Source: Paracoccus binzhouensis (GTDB taxonomy: Bacteria > Pseudomonadota > Alphaproteobacteria > Rhodobacterales > Rhodobacteraceae). From it: a stretch of 42,737 bases of DNA. Shown in pieces: positions 7,279 to 15,741 of this stretch. Numbering within the stretch: position 1 is the first letter of the stretch; each line of letters begins with the position of its first letter. Where the stretch lies: contig NZ_JAEHFP010000027.1 in assembly GCF_016446475.1 (NCBI RefSeq), positions 1 to 42,737 of the forward strand. Direction: 5' to 3'. Below the pieces are notes generated by a model that worked only from the letters and a program-made list of their open reading frames with translations, ran no database searches and had not been told where the DNA came from. The translations under genes and the position numbers were made by a program.

Positions 7279-8466
7279 ATGACAGCCGAGTTCAAGCCCC
7301 TTGCGGGGATCCGCGTCGTCGAGATGAGCCATATGGTGATGGGGCCGAGCTGCGGCATGTTCCTGGCCTTCCTGGGCGCCGAGGTGGTCAAGGTCGAGCC
7401 GCCCGGCGGCGACCGGACGCGGCAGCTGACCGGCATGGGCAGCGCCTTCTTCCCGCTGTTCAACCGCCGCAAGAAATCCGTGGTCCTGGACGGCCGCAGC
7501 CCGGCCGGCAGGAAGGCGCTGGACCGGCTGCTGGCCTCGGCCGACGTGTTCATCGACAATTTCAAGGACAGCACCCTGCAGGGGATGGGGCTGGATGCCG
7601 AGACCCTGCAGGAACGCTTTCCGCAGCTGATCTGCGCCAGCCACAAGGGGTTCCTGTCGGGCCCCTACGAGCGGCGGACGGCGCTGGACGAGGTGGTGCA
7701 GATGATGTCGGGCCTGGCCTACATGACCGGCCCCAAGGGCCGGCCGCTGCGCGTCGGCACCTCGGCCAACGACATCATGGGCGGGCTGTTCGGCGCCTTC
7801 GCCGTCATCGCGGCGCTGTTCGAGCGCGGCCGCACCGGCGCGGGGCGGACCATCCGCGTCGGCCTGTTCGAGAACTGCCTGCTGCTGGTCTCGCAGCACA
7901 TGGTGCAGTTCGAGCTCGAGGGCAGGGATCCCGAGCCGATGCCCGAGCGGGCCTTCAGCTGGCCGATCTATGACGTCTTCGCCGATGCCGAGGGCGGCCA
8001 GGTCTTCATCGGCGCGGTCAGCGACGGCCATTGGACCCGGCTTTGCGCCCATCTCGGCCTCGACGACCTGCTGCAGCATCCCGCGCTGCAGGACCGGATG
8101 GCCCGCATCGGCGCCCGCTCCTGGGTGGTGCCGCTGGTGGCGGCGGCGGTGGGCCGGCGCCGCATGGCCGAGCTTCTGCCGGCGCTGGAGGAGATGGAGA
8201 TCCCCTTCGCGCCGGTGGCCAGGCCCTCGGACCTGTTCCGCGACCCGCATGTCATGCGGCAGGGCGGGCTGGCCTTGTCGCAGACCGCGGACGGCCGGAG
8301 CTTCCGGGCGCCGGCCCTGCCGATCGAGGTGGACGGCGCCGCGCTGGCCGGCGGGGGCGACGTGGACGGCATCGGCGGGCACAATGCCGAGGTTCTTGGC
8401 GGCCTCGGCCTGACGCCCGAGGAAATCGCCGCGGCCGCCAGCGCCCCCTCGGGCGAGGCGGCGTGA
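7279..8466 (+). CDS. CaiB/BaiF family III CoA-transferase
   Basis: A 395-residue family III CoA-transferase: it moves CoA from a donor such as succinyl-CoA to a carboxylic acid. The N-terminal LAGIRVVEMSHMVMGPSCGMFLAFLGAEVVKVEPPGGD region and the catalytic aspartate in TALDEVVQMMSGLAY (Asp137) are present. The ATG at 7279 has GGGAGG four bases upstream; an in-frame ATG at 7234 lies about where transcription should start, so a leaderless 410-residue form is possible. The lyase gene begins two bases after its stop, so the two act in sequence: CoA activation, then C-C cleavage. This pairing resembles the succinyl-CoA:(R)-citramalate CoA-transferase and citramalyl-CoA lyase pair of Chloroflexus; 3-hydroxy-3-methylglutarate is another possible substrate. 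Both are inference. Confidence 0.9.
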   Translation: MTAEFKPLAGIRVVEMSHMVMGPSCGMFLAFLGAEVVKVEPPGGDRTRQLTGMGSAFFPLFNRRKKSVVLDGRSPAGRKALDRLLASADVFIDNFKDSTLQGMGLDAETLQERFPQLICASHKGFLSGPYERRTALDEVVQMMSGLAYMTGPKGRPLRVGTSANDIMGGLFGAFAVIAALFERGRTGAGRTIRVGLFENCLLLVSQHMVQFELEGRDPEPMPERAFSWPIYDVFADAEGGQVFIGAVSDGHWTRLCAHLGLDDLLQHPALQDRMARIGARSWVVPLVAAAVGRRRMAELLPALEEMEIPFAPVARPSDLFRDPHVMRQGGLALSQTADGRSFRAPALPIEVDGAALAGGGDVDGIGGHNAEVLGGLGLTPEEIAAAASAPSGEAA

Positions 8467-8467
8467 C

Positions 8468-9421
8468 ATGACCGGCCCGGCATCCGCATCGGACAGGCAG
8501 GTCGCGGTGACCGAGGTCTCGCCGCGCGACGGCCTGCAATCCGAGCAGGCCTTCGTCCCGACCGAGGACAAGATCCGGCTGGTCGAAGGCCTGATCGCCG
8601 CCGGCATCTGCTCGGTCGAGCTGACATCCTTCGTCTCGCCGCGCGCCGTGCCGCAGATGCGTGACGCGGCCGAGCTGGTGCGGCATTTCCGCGGCCGGCC
8701 CGGCATCCGCTTCAGCGCCCTGGTGCCGAACCCGCGCGGCGCCGAGGCCGCCATCGCGGCGGGGATCGACGCCGTGGTGATGTTCGCCTCGGCCTCGGAA
8801 AGCCACAACCGGAAGAACCTCAACCGCTCGCGCGCCGATTCAATGGCCGGGTTCCAGAAAATCGCAAGAAGCGCAGAAGGGGCCGGGGTCGCGCTGCATG
8901 GCGCCATCGCCACGGCCTTCGGCTGTCCCTTCGAGGGTGACGTGCCCATAGGCCAACTGGTCGATCAGGCCATGCGGTATCGCGACATCGGTATCGCGCG
9001 GATTACCCTGGGGGACACCACCGGCATGGCGACGCCGGGCAACGTGCTGCCGGCGCTCGACGCCTTGCGCAAGGCGGTCCCCGAGGTCGCAATCGCGCTG
9101 CATTTCCACAATACGCGCGGCGTCGGGCTTGCCTGCGCCTATGCCGGCCTGCTGCACGGAATCCGCGATTTCGAGGCCAGCGTGGGCGGAATCGGCGGCT
9201 GTCCCTTCGTTCCGCGCGCGACCGGCAATATCGCCACGGAGGATTTCGTCTACATGTGCGAGGAATCCGGTTACCCGACCGGGATCGACCTTGCCAGGCT
9301 GATCGAGGCCGCCGGCACCGCCGAGCGGATCCTGGGCAGGGAATTGCCCGGCCAGGTCATGAAGGCCGGCCTGCGCCTGGCGCTTGCCGGCAGCGACACC
9401 GTCAGAACGGCAACAGGCTGA
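8468..9421 (+). CDS. HMG-CoA lyase family protein (hydroxymethylglutaryl-CoA or citramalyl-CoA lyase)
   Basis: A 317-residue TIM-barrel lyase of the HMGL family. Key residues are in place: the catalytic Arg-Asp in SPRDGLQ (residues 18-24), the metal-binding LHFHNTRG, and the mobile-loop cysteine in GGIGGCPFVPRATGNIATED (Cys245). HMG-CoA lyase gives acetoacetate and acetyl-CoA; the related (R)-citramalyl-CoA lyase gives pyruvate and acetyl-CoA. Mitochondrial-type enzymes have HCHDTYG where this has HFHNTRG, so it belongs to a bacterial branch of uncertain substrate. Translationally linked to the CoA-transferase. No strong terminator follows; a weak CCGGCC-TGTT-GGCCGG hairpin lies at 9443-9458. 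Confidence 0.9.
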   Translation: MTGPASASDRQVAVTEVSPRDGLQSEQAFVPTEDKIRLVEGLIAAGICSVELTSFVSPRAVPQMRDAAELVRHFRGRPGIRFSALVPNPRGAEAAIAAGIDAVVMFASASESHNRKNLNRSRADSMAGFQKIARSAEGAGVALHGAIATAFGCPFEGDVPIGQLVDQAMRYRDIGIARITLGDTTGMATPGNVLPALDALRKAVPEVAIALHFHNTRGVGLACAYAGLLHGIRDFEASVGGIGGCPFVPRATGNIATEDFVYMCEESGYPTGIDLARLIEAAGTAERILGRELPGQVMKAGLRLALAGSDTVRTATG

Positions 9422-9473
9422 GACAGAAGACAAGGGCTTGGCCCGGCCTGTTGGCCGGAATGCGGGGTTGCGG

Positions 9474-9563
9474 ATGCGGGACGAGAAGAATGCGATCCGC
9501 CTGGCCAATGACAGCGAATACGGCCTTTTGGCATGGCATCGGCGGAGGGGGCCTGTCCGCTAG
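9474..9563 (+). pseudogene. Aldehyde dehydrogenase fragment (scar)
   Basis: A 29-codon frame contains DEKNAIRLANDSEYGL, which matches the conserved segment near the C-terminal third of NAD-dependent aldehyde dehydrogenases (usual form EEAIRLANDSEYGL). Nothing before or after it continues the enzyme: the frame turns to unrelated basic residues and stops at 9561-9563. It is best read as the leftover of a deleted dehydrogenase gene that once followed the lyase gene. The remainder of 9422-9693 shows no other feature. Confidence 0.6.
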
Positions 9564-9693
9564 CAGCCGGAGGGCTGGAGCAAGGGCTGCGGTGCCTGGG
9601 AAAGCTGTCCTCCGCGACGGGCTGACCTGTCCCTCCAGTTGGAAGGGAAGGGATGTCCGCGCGTTCGTTTTGCCGTCTCCGGCTTGGCCGGGT

Positions 9694-10833
9694 TCAGGTC
9701 TCGAAGGGGCAAGGATCGGCAGGCGTCTGCGCGCCAAGAAAGCCCATCGCCGTTCGCATTTCCGAAAGGACGATCGCCAGCAGCGCCGCGGCGCCGGCCT
9801 CGCCCCCGGCGGCAAGGCCCCATAGCGGTGCACGGCCCAACTGGACGGCGGTGGCGCCGAGGGCAAGGTATTTCAGCACGTCCGAGCCGCGCCGGACGCC
9901 GCTGTCGGCCAGCAGCTCGGGAACCGCGCCGGGATCGGCGGCGATGCGGGGCAGGGCCTCGGCGGTGGTCGGCAGGGCGTCGAAATTGCGCCCGCCATGG
10001 GTCGAGACCACGATGGCATCGGCGCCCTCGGCCTTGGCGCGCATGGCATCCTCGGGGGACAGCACGCCCTTCAGGATGATCCGGCCCCGCCAGCCGTCGC
10101 GCAGCGCGCGAAAATCCTGCCATGTCAGTGCCGGGTCCAGGCGCAGTTCCTCGGCCATCACGGGCGACAGCAGGCCGGCGCGAAACTCGGGCGGATAGTG
10201 GCCATAGCTGGGCATCCCCCGGCGCAGGCCCGGCCGCAGGATCACCGTCCACAGCCAGCGCGGATGGCACAGCATGTCGGCGACATTGCCGGGCGTGGGC
10301 CGGAACGGCACGCCGAAGCCGTTGCGCTGGTTGTATTCGCGCTTGGGCGGCATCTGCGTGTCCACGGTCAGCACCAGCGTGTCGCAATCGCAAGCCGCGA
10401 CCCGGCGCAGCAGCTCGGCCGTGCGGGCGCGGTCCTTCCAGACGTAAAGCTGGAACCACAGCTCGGCCTCGGGGGCGCCGCGGCGGATGGCCTCGATCGG
10501 CTCGACCGATTGCGTCGAGACGGTGAAGGGGATGCCGAAGCGGCTGGCGGCGCGGGCGAGTTTCGTCTCGCCCCGATCCGCCACCATGCCGGCCAGCGCG
10601 GTCGGCGCGATGACCAGCGGGGTTGGGCGGCGGCGGCCCAGCAGGGTGGTTTCCAGCGAGGCCGGGCAGTCGCCGTTCAGGATGCGCGGCCGAAGCCGGA
10701 CCCCGTCCAGCGAGGCGCGGATGCGAGAGAGCGCAACCTCGTCCTCGGTGCCGCGGTCGATATAGTCGAACAGCCCCTTGGGCAGGCGCTGCCGCGCGGC
10801 CGCGCGGAAATCGTCCGTGTTCAGCAGCGCCAT
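9694..10833 (-). CDS. FMN-dependent alpha-hydroxy-acid oxidase/dehydrogenase (LldD family)
   Basis: A 379-residue TIM-barrel flavoprotein that oxidises L-2-hydroxy acids to 2-oxo acids. Visible are the N-terminal FDYIDRGTEDE with the substrate-binding tyrosine, the FMN site VIAPTALAGM, the lysine in RIILKGVLSPEDA, the catalytic histidine and arginine in VSTHGGRNFD (usual form SNHGGRQLD), and the phosphate-binding ADSGVRRGSDVLKYLALGA. The family covers L-lactate, glycolate, mandelate and longer hydroxy acids. It is the last gene of the minus-strand operon from 17187, 12 bases after the DapA-family gene. The operon also encodes an FAD enzyme for D-hydroxy acids, so both enantiomers may be handled. 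Substrate unknown. Confidence 0.9.
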   Translation of the reverse strand: MALLNTDDFRAAARQRLPKGLFDYIDRGTEDEVALSRIRASLDGVRLRPRILNGDCPASLETTLLGRRRPTPLVIAPTALAGMVADRGETKLARAASRFGIPFTVSTQSVEPIEAIRRGAPEAELWFQLYVWKDRARTAELLRRVAACDCDTLVLTVDTQMPPKREYNQRNGFGVPFRPTPGNVADMLCHPRWLWTVILRPGLRRGMPSYGHYPPEFRAGLLSPVMAEELRLDPALTWQDFRALRDGWRGRIILKGVLSPEDAMRAKAEGADAIVVSTHGGRNFDALPTTAEALPRIAADPGAVPELLADSGVRRGSDVLKYLALGATAVQLGRAPLWGLAAGGEAGAAALLAIVLSEMRTAMGFLGAQTPADPCPFET

Positions 10834-10845
10834 CCCCGGCGATCC

Positions 10846-11736
10846 CTATGCGGCCAGCAGCTTTTCGACCTCGGCCCGCAGGCGGGCCGAGCGTTCGGGC
10901 TGGCAGGCATCCAGCGGCATCAGCACCTTTTGCGCGTCGATGCCGAACAGATCCAGCACCGATTTCATCGGGCCGGGATTGGTTTCGCCGAAAGCCGCGT
11001 TCATCATCGGCAGGGCCTGGCGGTGCAGGGCCAGCGCGCCGGCCAGGTCGCCCGCCGCCAGCATGTCGTGCATCCTGACCCAGAAGGCCGGCAGCATCGA
11101 GGCGGTGACGATGATCCCGCCCTTCGCGCCCGCGGCCATCTGCAGCGGGAACAGCGAATCCTCGCCGCTGAGGATGGCGAAGTCCTCGCCCACCCCGGCC
11201 GCGACCTGCAGGAAGTGATACATGTCGGTGTTGCAGGCCTTCATGCCGATGATGTTGGGGTGCCGCGACAGCTCATGCGTGACCTCGGGCGGGATGGCGA
11301 TGCGGGTGCGATAGGGGATCTCGTAGAGCAGCACCGGCACCGGCGAGGCATCGGCATAGCGCATGAAGTAATCGCGCAGACCCGTCGGCGTCGGGTTGGT
11401 GTAATAGGGCGTCAGCACCAGCAGGCAATCGGCGCCGGCTGCGGCGTAATCCTTGCCCGCCTTGATGGCGTCGTAATAGCCGGCATCCAGCACCCCGGCC
11501 ATGACGGTCTGCCCATCCTGGCTGCGTTCGGCGCAGACGGCCACGGCATCGACCCGCGTCGCATGTGGCAATGCGCCGTATTCGCCGGTGCCGCCGATGG
11601 GCAGCACGCCCGTGCAGCCGCCGGCATGGACGTGATCGACGAGTTTCGCCATGTCGCCGCGCGCCAGGCTGTCGTCGCCGTTCACAAGGGTCGGCAGGGC
11701 GGGGATGATCCCGCGAAGGTCTTTCGAAGTCAGCAT
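10846..11736 (-). CDS. DapA-family (DHDPS/NAL) lyase or dehydratase
   Basis: A 296-residue class I aldolase-fold enzyme. The Schiff-base lysine is Lys166 in NIIGMKACNTD and the catalytic tyrosine is Tyr138 in VLLYEIPYRT. The carboxylate-binding motif is GGTGEYGAL at 48-56 rather than GTTGE of true DapA; GGTGE is the form seen in ketodeoxyglucarate dehydratases. Because it lies in a hydroxy-acid transport and oxidation operon it is probably catabolic, cleaving or dehydrating a 2-oxo acid (for example 4-hydroxy-2-oxoglutarate-like), and not the lysine-pathway enzyme. The flanking genes are 12 and 17 bases away on the same strand. Substrate is inferred only to this level. Confidence 0.88.
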   Translation of the reverse strand: MLTSKDLRGIIPALPTLVNGDDSLARGDMAKLVDHVHAGGCTGVLPIGGTGEYGALPHATRVDAVAVCAERSQDGQTVMAGVLDAGYYDAIKAGKDYAAAGADCLLVLTPYYTNPTPTGLRDYFMRYADASPVPVLLYEIPYRTRIAIPPEVTHELSRHPNIIGMKACNTDMYHFLQVAAGVGEDFAILSGEDSLFPLQMAAGAKGGIIVTASMLPAFWVRMHDMLAAGDLAGALALHRQALPMMNAAFGETNPGPMKSVLDLFGIDAQKVLMPLDACQPERSARLRAEVEKLLAA

Positions 11737-11753
11737 TGTCTATCCGTTCAAGT

Positions 11754-13517
11754 TTATTTCTGGCGACGATTGAGCAGTCCGACCGCGACGATCAGCACCG
11801 TCACGAACAGGAACAGGCAGGTCGAGACCGCGGCCAGCAGCGGCGAGATCGACAGCGACACCTCGTCCCAAAGCTGCTTGGGCAGGGTCGCGGACATGCC
11901 GCCCGAGGTGAAAAGCGCGATGGTCAGCTCGTCGAAGCTGATGGTGAAGGCGAAAAGGAAGGCCGAGAGCATGCCCGCGCCGATGATCGGCAGCGTGACC
12001 AGCCGCAGGGTGCGGATCGGCGTCGCACCCAGGCTTTGCGCGGCCAGGTCCAGCCGGGTGTCGTAGTTGCGCAGCACCGACATGACCGTCAGCACCACAT
12101 AGGGAACGGCGATGACCGTGTGGCCGATGATCAGGCCCAGATTGGTGCCGACCAGCCCGATCCTGGCATAAAGGTAGAACAGCCCGACCGACAGGATCAT
12201 GTTCGGCATCACCACCGGCATCAGGGTAAAGGCCAGAAGCGCCGTCTTTCCCCGCATCCTGCCGCGCACCATCAGGAAGGCGACGGGCGTGCCGATCAGC
12301 AGCGCCAGGACCGCGGTGCTGAAGCCGACGACCAGCGAGCGGGTCAGCGCGTTCATCCAGATCGGCGAGCTGAAGATCTGCTGATACCATTTCAGGGTAA
12401 AGCCCTGCGGTGGCCAGTTCAGCCCGCTTTCCGCGAAGGACAGCGGTATCATCAGCAGCACCGGCAGCGTCATCACCACCAGCAGCACGATAACGAAGCC
12501 CAGCAGCGGGCGCGGGGCGCCTTCGCGCGCGCGGCGCCGCGGGAACAGTCCGATGATCGCGTCCGAGGCATGGCCCAGGCCGGTCAGAATCGCGTCACCG
12601 ATGCGCGAGAAGATCCCCTTGCGGCCGGGCCGGCCTTTCCTGGCCGAGGATTCGCCGGTCATGGTCGAAAGCCCGACGGCGCGGTCGTAGAGCACGAAGA
12701 CCAGCAGCACGACCGCCAGCAGCAGCACGGCGACGGCGCTGGCAAAGCCCCAGTTCATGGTCTGGATGATCTGCTCGATGATGATCTGGGTGATCATCGT
12801 CTCGCGACGGCCGCCAAGCAGGGCCGGGAAGATGAAGAAGCCGATGGCGGTGACGAAGACCATCAGCGCCCCCGAGGTCACGCCGGGAAAGGACAGCGGG
12901 AAGTAGATCTTCCAGAAGGCCATGCCGGGCTTGGCGCCCAGGGTCGAGGCGGCGCGGGTCAGGTTGCGGTCGATGTTCTCCATCACCGACAGCATGGTCA
13001 GCACCGCCAGCGGCAAGAGCGCGTGGACCATGCCGATGACCACGGCCGAGAAATTGTACATCAGCGCGATGGGCGCGTCGGTGATGCCCAGCGTCTGCAA
13101 CAGCTTGTTCACGACGCCGTTGCGGCCCAGAAGGATGATCCAGGCGAAGGCGCGCACCAGGAAGGATGTCCAGAAGGACAGCAGGATCCAGAACAGGATC
13201 CGGCCCTTTTTCGCTTTCGGCAGGATCGAGATCAGATAGGCCACCGGATAGCCGGCGATGACGGCAAAGATCGTGGTCACGACCGAGATCTTCAGCGTCA
13301 GCATCATCACCGTCAGATAGACCGGCGTGCCAAGCAGGCGCTGGTAGTTTTCCAGCGAGAAGCTGCCGCCTTTCTGGAAGGACAGCAGGAAAAGCTGCGC
13401 CGAGGGGTAGATCAGGAAGGTCACCAGCAGCAGCACCATCGGCGCCGCCATCAGCATCTGCCTGCTCCTGCGGCTCATCGGCCTGCGGGTCGCGGCCGGG
13501 GCGGGGATGGCGCTCAT
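11754..13517 (-). CDS. Fused ABC transporter permease (PotB-PotC type in one chain)
   Basis: A 587-residue inner-membrane protein in which two MetI-like permeases are joined. The first half (about residues 20-290) carries the EAA loop RAASTLGAKPGMAFWKIYFP and the second (about 345-580) LAAQSLGATPIRTLRLVTLP; a charged cytoplasmic linker near 295-340 with runs of Arg/Gly joins them. Polyamine/opine/phosphonate importers normally use two separate chains, so this is a fusion that makes the heterodimer a monomer. The start ATG overlaps the stop of the ATPase gene (13515-13519). It acts with the PotA-like ATPase and PotD-like binding protein upstream. Confidence 0.92.
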   Translation of the reverse strand: MSAIPAPAATRRPMSRRSRQMLMAAPMVLLLVTFLIYPSAQLFLLSFQKGGSFSLENYQRLLGTPVYLTVMMLTLKISVVTTIFAVIAGYPVAYLISILPKAKKGRILFWILLSFWTSFLVRAFAWIILLGRNGVVNKLLQTLGITDAPIALMYNFSAVVIGMVHALLPLAVLTMLSVMENIDRNLTRAASTLGAKPGMAFWKIYFPLSFPGVTSGALMVFVTAIGFFIFPALLGGRRETMITQIIIEQIIQTMNWGFASAVAVLLLAVVLLVFVLYDRAVGLSTMTGESSARKGRPGRKGIFSRIGDAILTGLGHASDAIIGLFPRRRAREGAPRPLLGFVIVLLVVMTLPVLLMIPLSFAESGLNWPPQGFTLKWYQQIFSSPIWMNALTRSLVVGFSTAVLALLIGTPVAFLMVRGRMRGKTALLAFTLMPVVMPNMILSVGLFYLYARIGLVGTNLGLIIGHTVIAVPYVVLTVMSVLRNYDTRLDLAAQSLGATPIRTLRLVTLPIIGAGMLSAFLFAFTISFDELTIALFTSGGMSATLPKQLWDEVSLSISPLLAAVSTCLFLFVTVLIVAVGLLNRRQK

Positions 13518-14599
13518 CAGGCGGCCTCGTCGGCGGGGATGGCGACGGCATCGCGCGGATCGAAGCTCAGGCGATAGTCGCGGCCGGGCTCGGGGGCATG
13601 GGCGCTCATCGCGGTGGCGCGGGTGGCGATCAGCGGTTCGGAGCCGAGCGCCGGCGCGTCGAGGAAGAACTTGGTGCTGGCGCCGGTCACGCTCCAGCTG
13701 CGCAGCCTGGCATTCAGCCCCTCGCCGGGCGTGTCCTCAAGGCGGATGTTCTGCGGCCGCAGCATGACCTTGACCGCCGCGCCATGGCCCAGCGGCCGGG
13801 GCAGGGTGACGCGGATCTCGCTGGCATCGCCCAGCCGCACCACGCCTTCGCCGTCCGTGCCCGAGACGAGGCGGCCTTCCAGCAGGTTCGCCTCGCCCAG
13901 GAAATCGGCGACGAACAGCGATTGCGGACGGAAATACAGGTCGGCCGGGCTGCCCAGTTGCGCGATCCTGCCGCCGTTCATCAGGCAGATCCGGTCCGAC
14001 ATGGTCATCGCCTCTTCCTGGTCGTGGGTGACATAGACGATGGTGCCGCCGATCTCCTCGTGGATGCGCAGGATCTCGAACTGCATCTGGTCGCGCAGCT
14101 TCTTGTCCAGCGCGCCCAGGGGCTCGTCCATCAGGATGACCGAGGGGCGATAGATGGTGCAGCGCGCAAGTGCCACGCGCTGCTGCTGCCCGCCGGACAG
14201 CTCCTTGGGGAAACGGTCCGCGATATGGGGCAGGCGGACCATGTCCAGCGCCTCCTGCACCAGCCGCCTGATCTCGGATGCCGGCGTGCCGCGCATCTTC
14301 AGCGGAAAGGCGATGTTCTCGGCGATGGTCATGTGCGGGAACAGCGCATAGTTCTGGAACATCATGCCGATGTCGCGCTGATAGGGCGCGGCATGGGTCA
14401 CGTCCCGGTCGTTCATCAGGATGCGCCCGCTGTCGGCCTCGGCCAGCCCGGCGATCAGGCTCAGCAGCGTGGTCTTGCCCGAGCCGGAGGGCCCGAGCAG
14501 CGTCAGGAACTCGCCCTTCTCGACCTTCAGGTCGGTCGGTGCCAGGGCGACGAAGTCGCCATAGACCTTGCCCAGGCCCTGCGTTTCCAAAGTGCTCAT
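13517..14599 (-). CDS. ABC transporter ATP-binding protein, PotA family
   Basis: A 360-residue ATPase of the spermidine/putrescine-type group. Walker A GPSGSGKTT is near residue 37, the Q-loop in MMFQNYALFPHMTIAENIAFPL near 83, signature LSGGQQQRVALAR near 135, Walker B VILMDEPLGALD near 156 and YVTHDQEEAMTMSDR near 190. A TOBE domain follows from about residue 280 (VMLRPQNIRL). The ATG at 14599 starts the normal N-terminus; the frame is open far upstream over the binding-protein gene in another sense. It lies between the binding-protein gene and the fused permease gene and overlaps the latter. Confidence 0.93.
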   Translation of the reverse strand: MSTLETQGLGKVYGDFVALAPTDLKVEKGEFLTLLGPSGSGKTTLLSLIAGLAEADSGRILMNDRDVTHAAPYQRDIGMMFQNYALFPHMTIAENIAFPLKMRGTPASEIRRLVQEALDMVRLPHIADRFPKELSGGQQQRVALARCTIYRPSVILMDEPLGALDKKLRDQMQFEILRIHEEIGGTIVYVTHDQEEAMTMSDRICLMNGGRIAQLGSPADLYFRPQSLFVADFLGEANLLEGRLVSGTDGEGVVRLGDASEIRVTLPRPLGHGAAVKVMLRPQNIRLEDTPGEGLNARLRSWSVTGASTKFFLDAPALGSEPLIATRATAMSAHAPEPGRDYRLSFDPRDAVAIPADEAA

Positions 14600-14622
14600 G
14601 TCGCGATCCGTTTCCCCGGGGC

Positions 14623-15705
14623 CTAGCCGATGAACCAGCTGTTGAAGCGCTCGATCACCGGGTCGGCGTTCTCCAGCCAATAGGCGGCGTCGATCTGCAA
14701 GCCGGTCTCGATATTGGCCGGATAGGTCGGGCAATTCCTGGCCACCTCCGCCGGGATGGTCTCGAAGGCCGCCGGCTGGACGATGCCGGCCGGGAAGAAC
14801 TTGACCAGCTGCGCCATGCGCGCCGGGTCCGAGGCGAACTTGATCAGCTCGCGGCAGGCGTCGGCATTGGGCGTGCCCTTCAGGATCGACCAGCCGTCGC
14901 AGCCCCAGATGTTCTGGTTCCAGACGATCTCGACCGGAGCGCCGGCCGCCTGTGCCGATTGCGCGCGCGACACCCAGGTCGAAAGCAGGTCGACCTCGCC
15001 CGAGATCAGCAGCTGTTCGGCCTGCGCGCCGCTGGTCCACCAGACATCGGTTGCCCCCTTCGCCTTGTCCAGCCGGGCGAAGGCGCGGTCCAGGTCCAGC
15101 GGATAGACCTGGTCCGCCGGCACGCCGTCGGCCATCAGCGCCTGTTCCAGCGTGTCGTAGGGGTGGCGGCGCAGGGCGCGGCGGCCGGGGAACTTTTCGG
15201 GGTCGAACAGGTCGGCCCACGACTTGGGCGCCTCGCGCCCCTCGAAGGCGTCGCGGCGATAGGCCAGCACGGTGGTATAGACATTGGTGCCGACCTGGTA
15301 TTCGTTGCGGAAATGCGCCGGGATCGACTGGATCACCGCTTCGGCATCCAGTCCGATGGGCTCAAGATACTTGGTCTCGCCCGTGGTCAGTTGCAGCACC
15401 GCCGGGACCGAGATCTTGCCCATGTCCCAGGTATAGGTCTCGGTTTCCACCATCGAGCGGATCTGCGCGGTCGGCTCGGCCTGGGCCTGGGCGGGCACGA
15501 CCTCGATCCCGGTCGCCTCGGTGAAGGGACGGTAGAAGATCTCGGTATAGGCCTGGGTATAGATGCCGCCGTCGTCGCGCACCACGATGCGGGTGGACTG
15601 GGCGCGCGCACCCGAGGGGCGCCAGATCGCCGGCGCGGCCAGCCCTGCGGCCGCCCCCAGCAGAAGGGTCCGACGCTTGATCGTCGGCATGGTGGGTTTC
15701 GTCAT
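14623..15705 (-). CDS. ABC transporter substrate-binding protein, PotD-like, Tat-exported
   Basis: A 360-residue periplasmic binding protein. The N-terminus IKRRTLLLGAAAGLAAPAIW has the twin-arginine pattern, with cleavage near ARAQ-ST at about residue 36. The mature part IVVRDDGGIYTQAYTEIFYRPFTEATGIEV resembles PotD/opine/phosphonate binding proteins. Export through Tat means it folds before crossing the membrane. It is the second gene of the operon, 36 bases after the FAD dehydrogenase gene and 23 bases before the ATPase gene. The ligand is unknown; the enzymes around it suggest a hydroxylated carboxylic acid rather than a polyamine. Confidence 0.92.
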   Translation of the reverse strand: MTKPTMPTIKRRTLLLGAAAGLAAPAIWRPSGARAQSTRIVVRDDGGIYTQAYTEIFYRPFTEATGIEVVPAQAQAEPTAQIRSMVETETYTWDMGKISVPAVLQLTTGETKYLEPIGLDAEAVIQSIPAHFRNEYQVGTNVYTTVLAYRRDAFEGREAPKSWADLFDPEKFPGRRALRRHPYDTLEQALMADGVPADQVYPLDLDRAFARLDKAKGATDVWWTSGAQAEQLLISGEVDLLSTWVSRAQSAQAAGAPVEIVWNQNIWGCDGWSILKGTPNADACRELIKFASDPARMAQLVKFFPAGIVQPAAFETIPAEVARNCPTYPANIETGLQIDAAYWLENADPVIERFNSWFIG

Positions 15706-15741
15706 GTCACGTCTCTCCTGTTGGTTGGTCTTGTCGGGTCG

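Noticed and set aside
10846..11736. Housekeeping dapA (lysine synthesis)
   Set aside because: The GGTGE motif and the catabolic operon context argue for a paralogue with another substrate.
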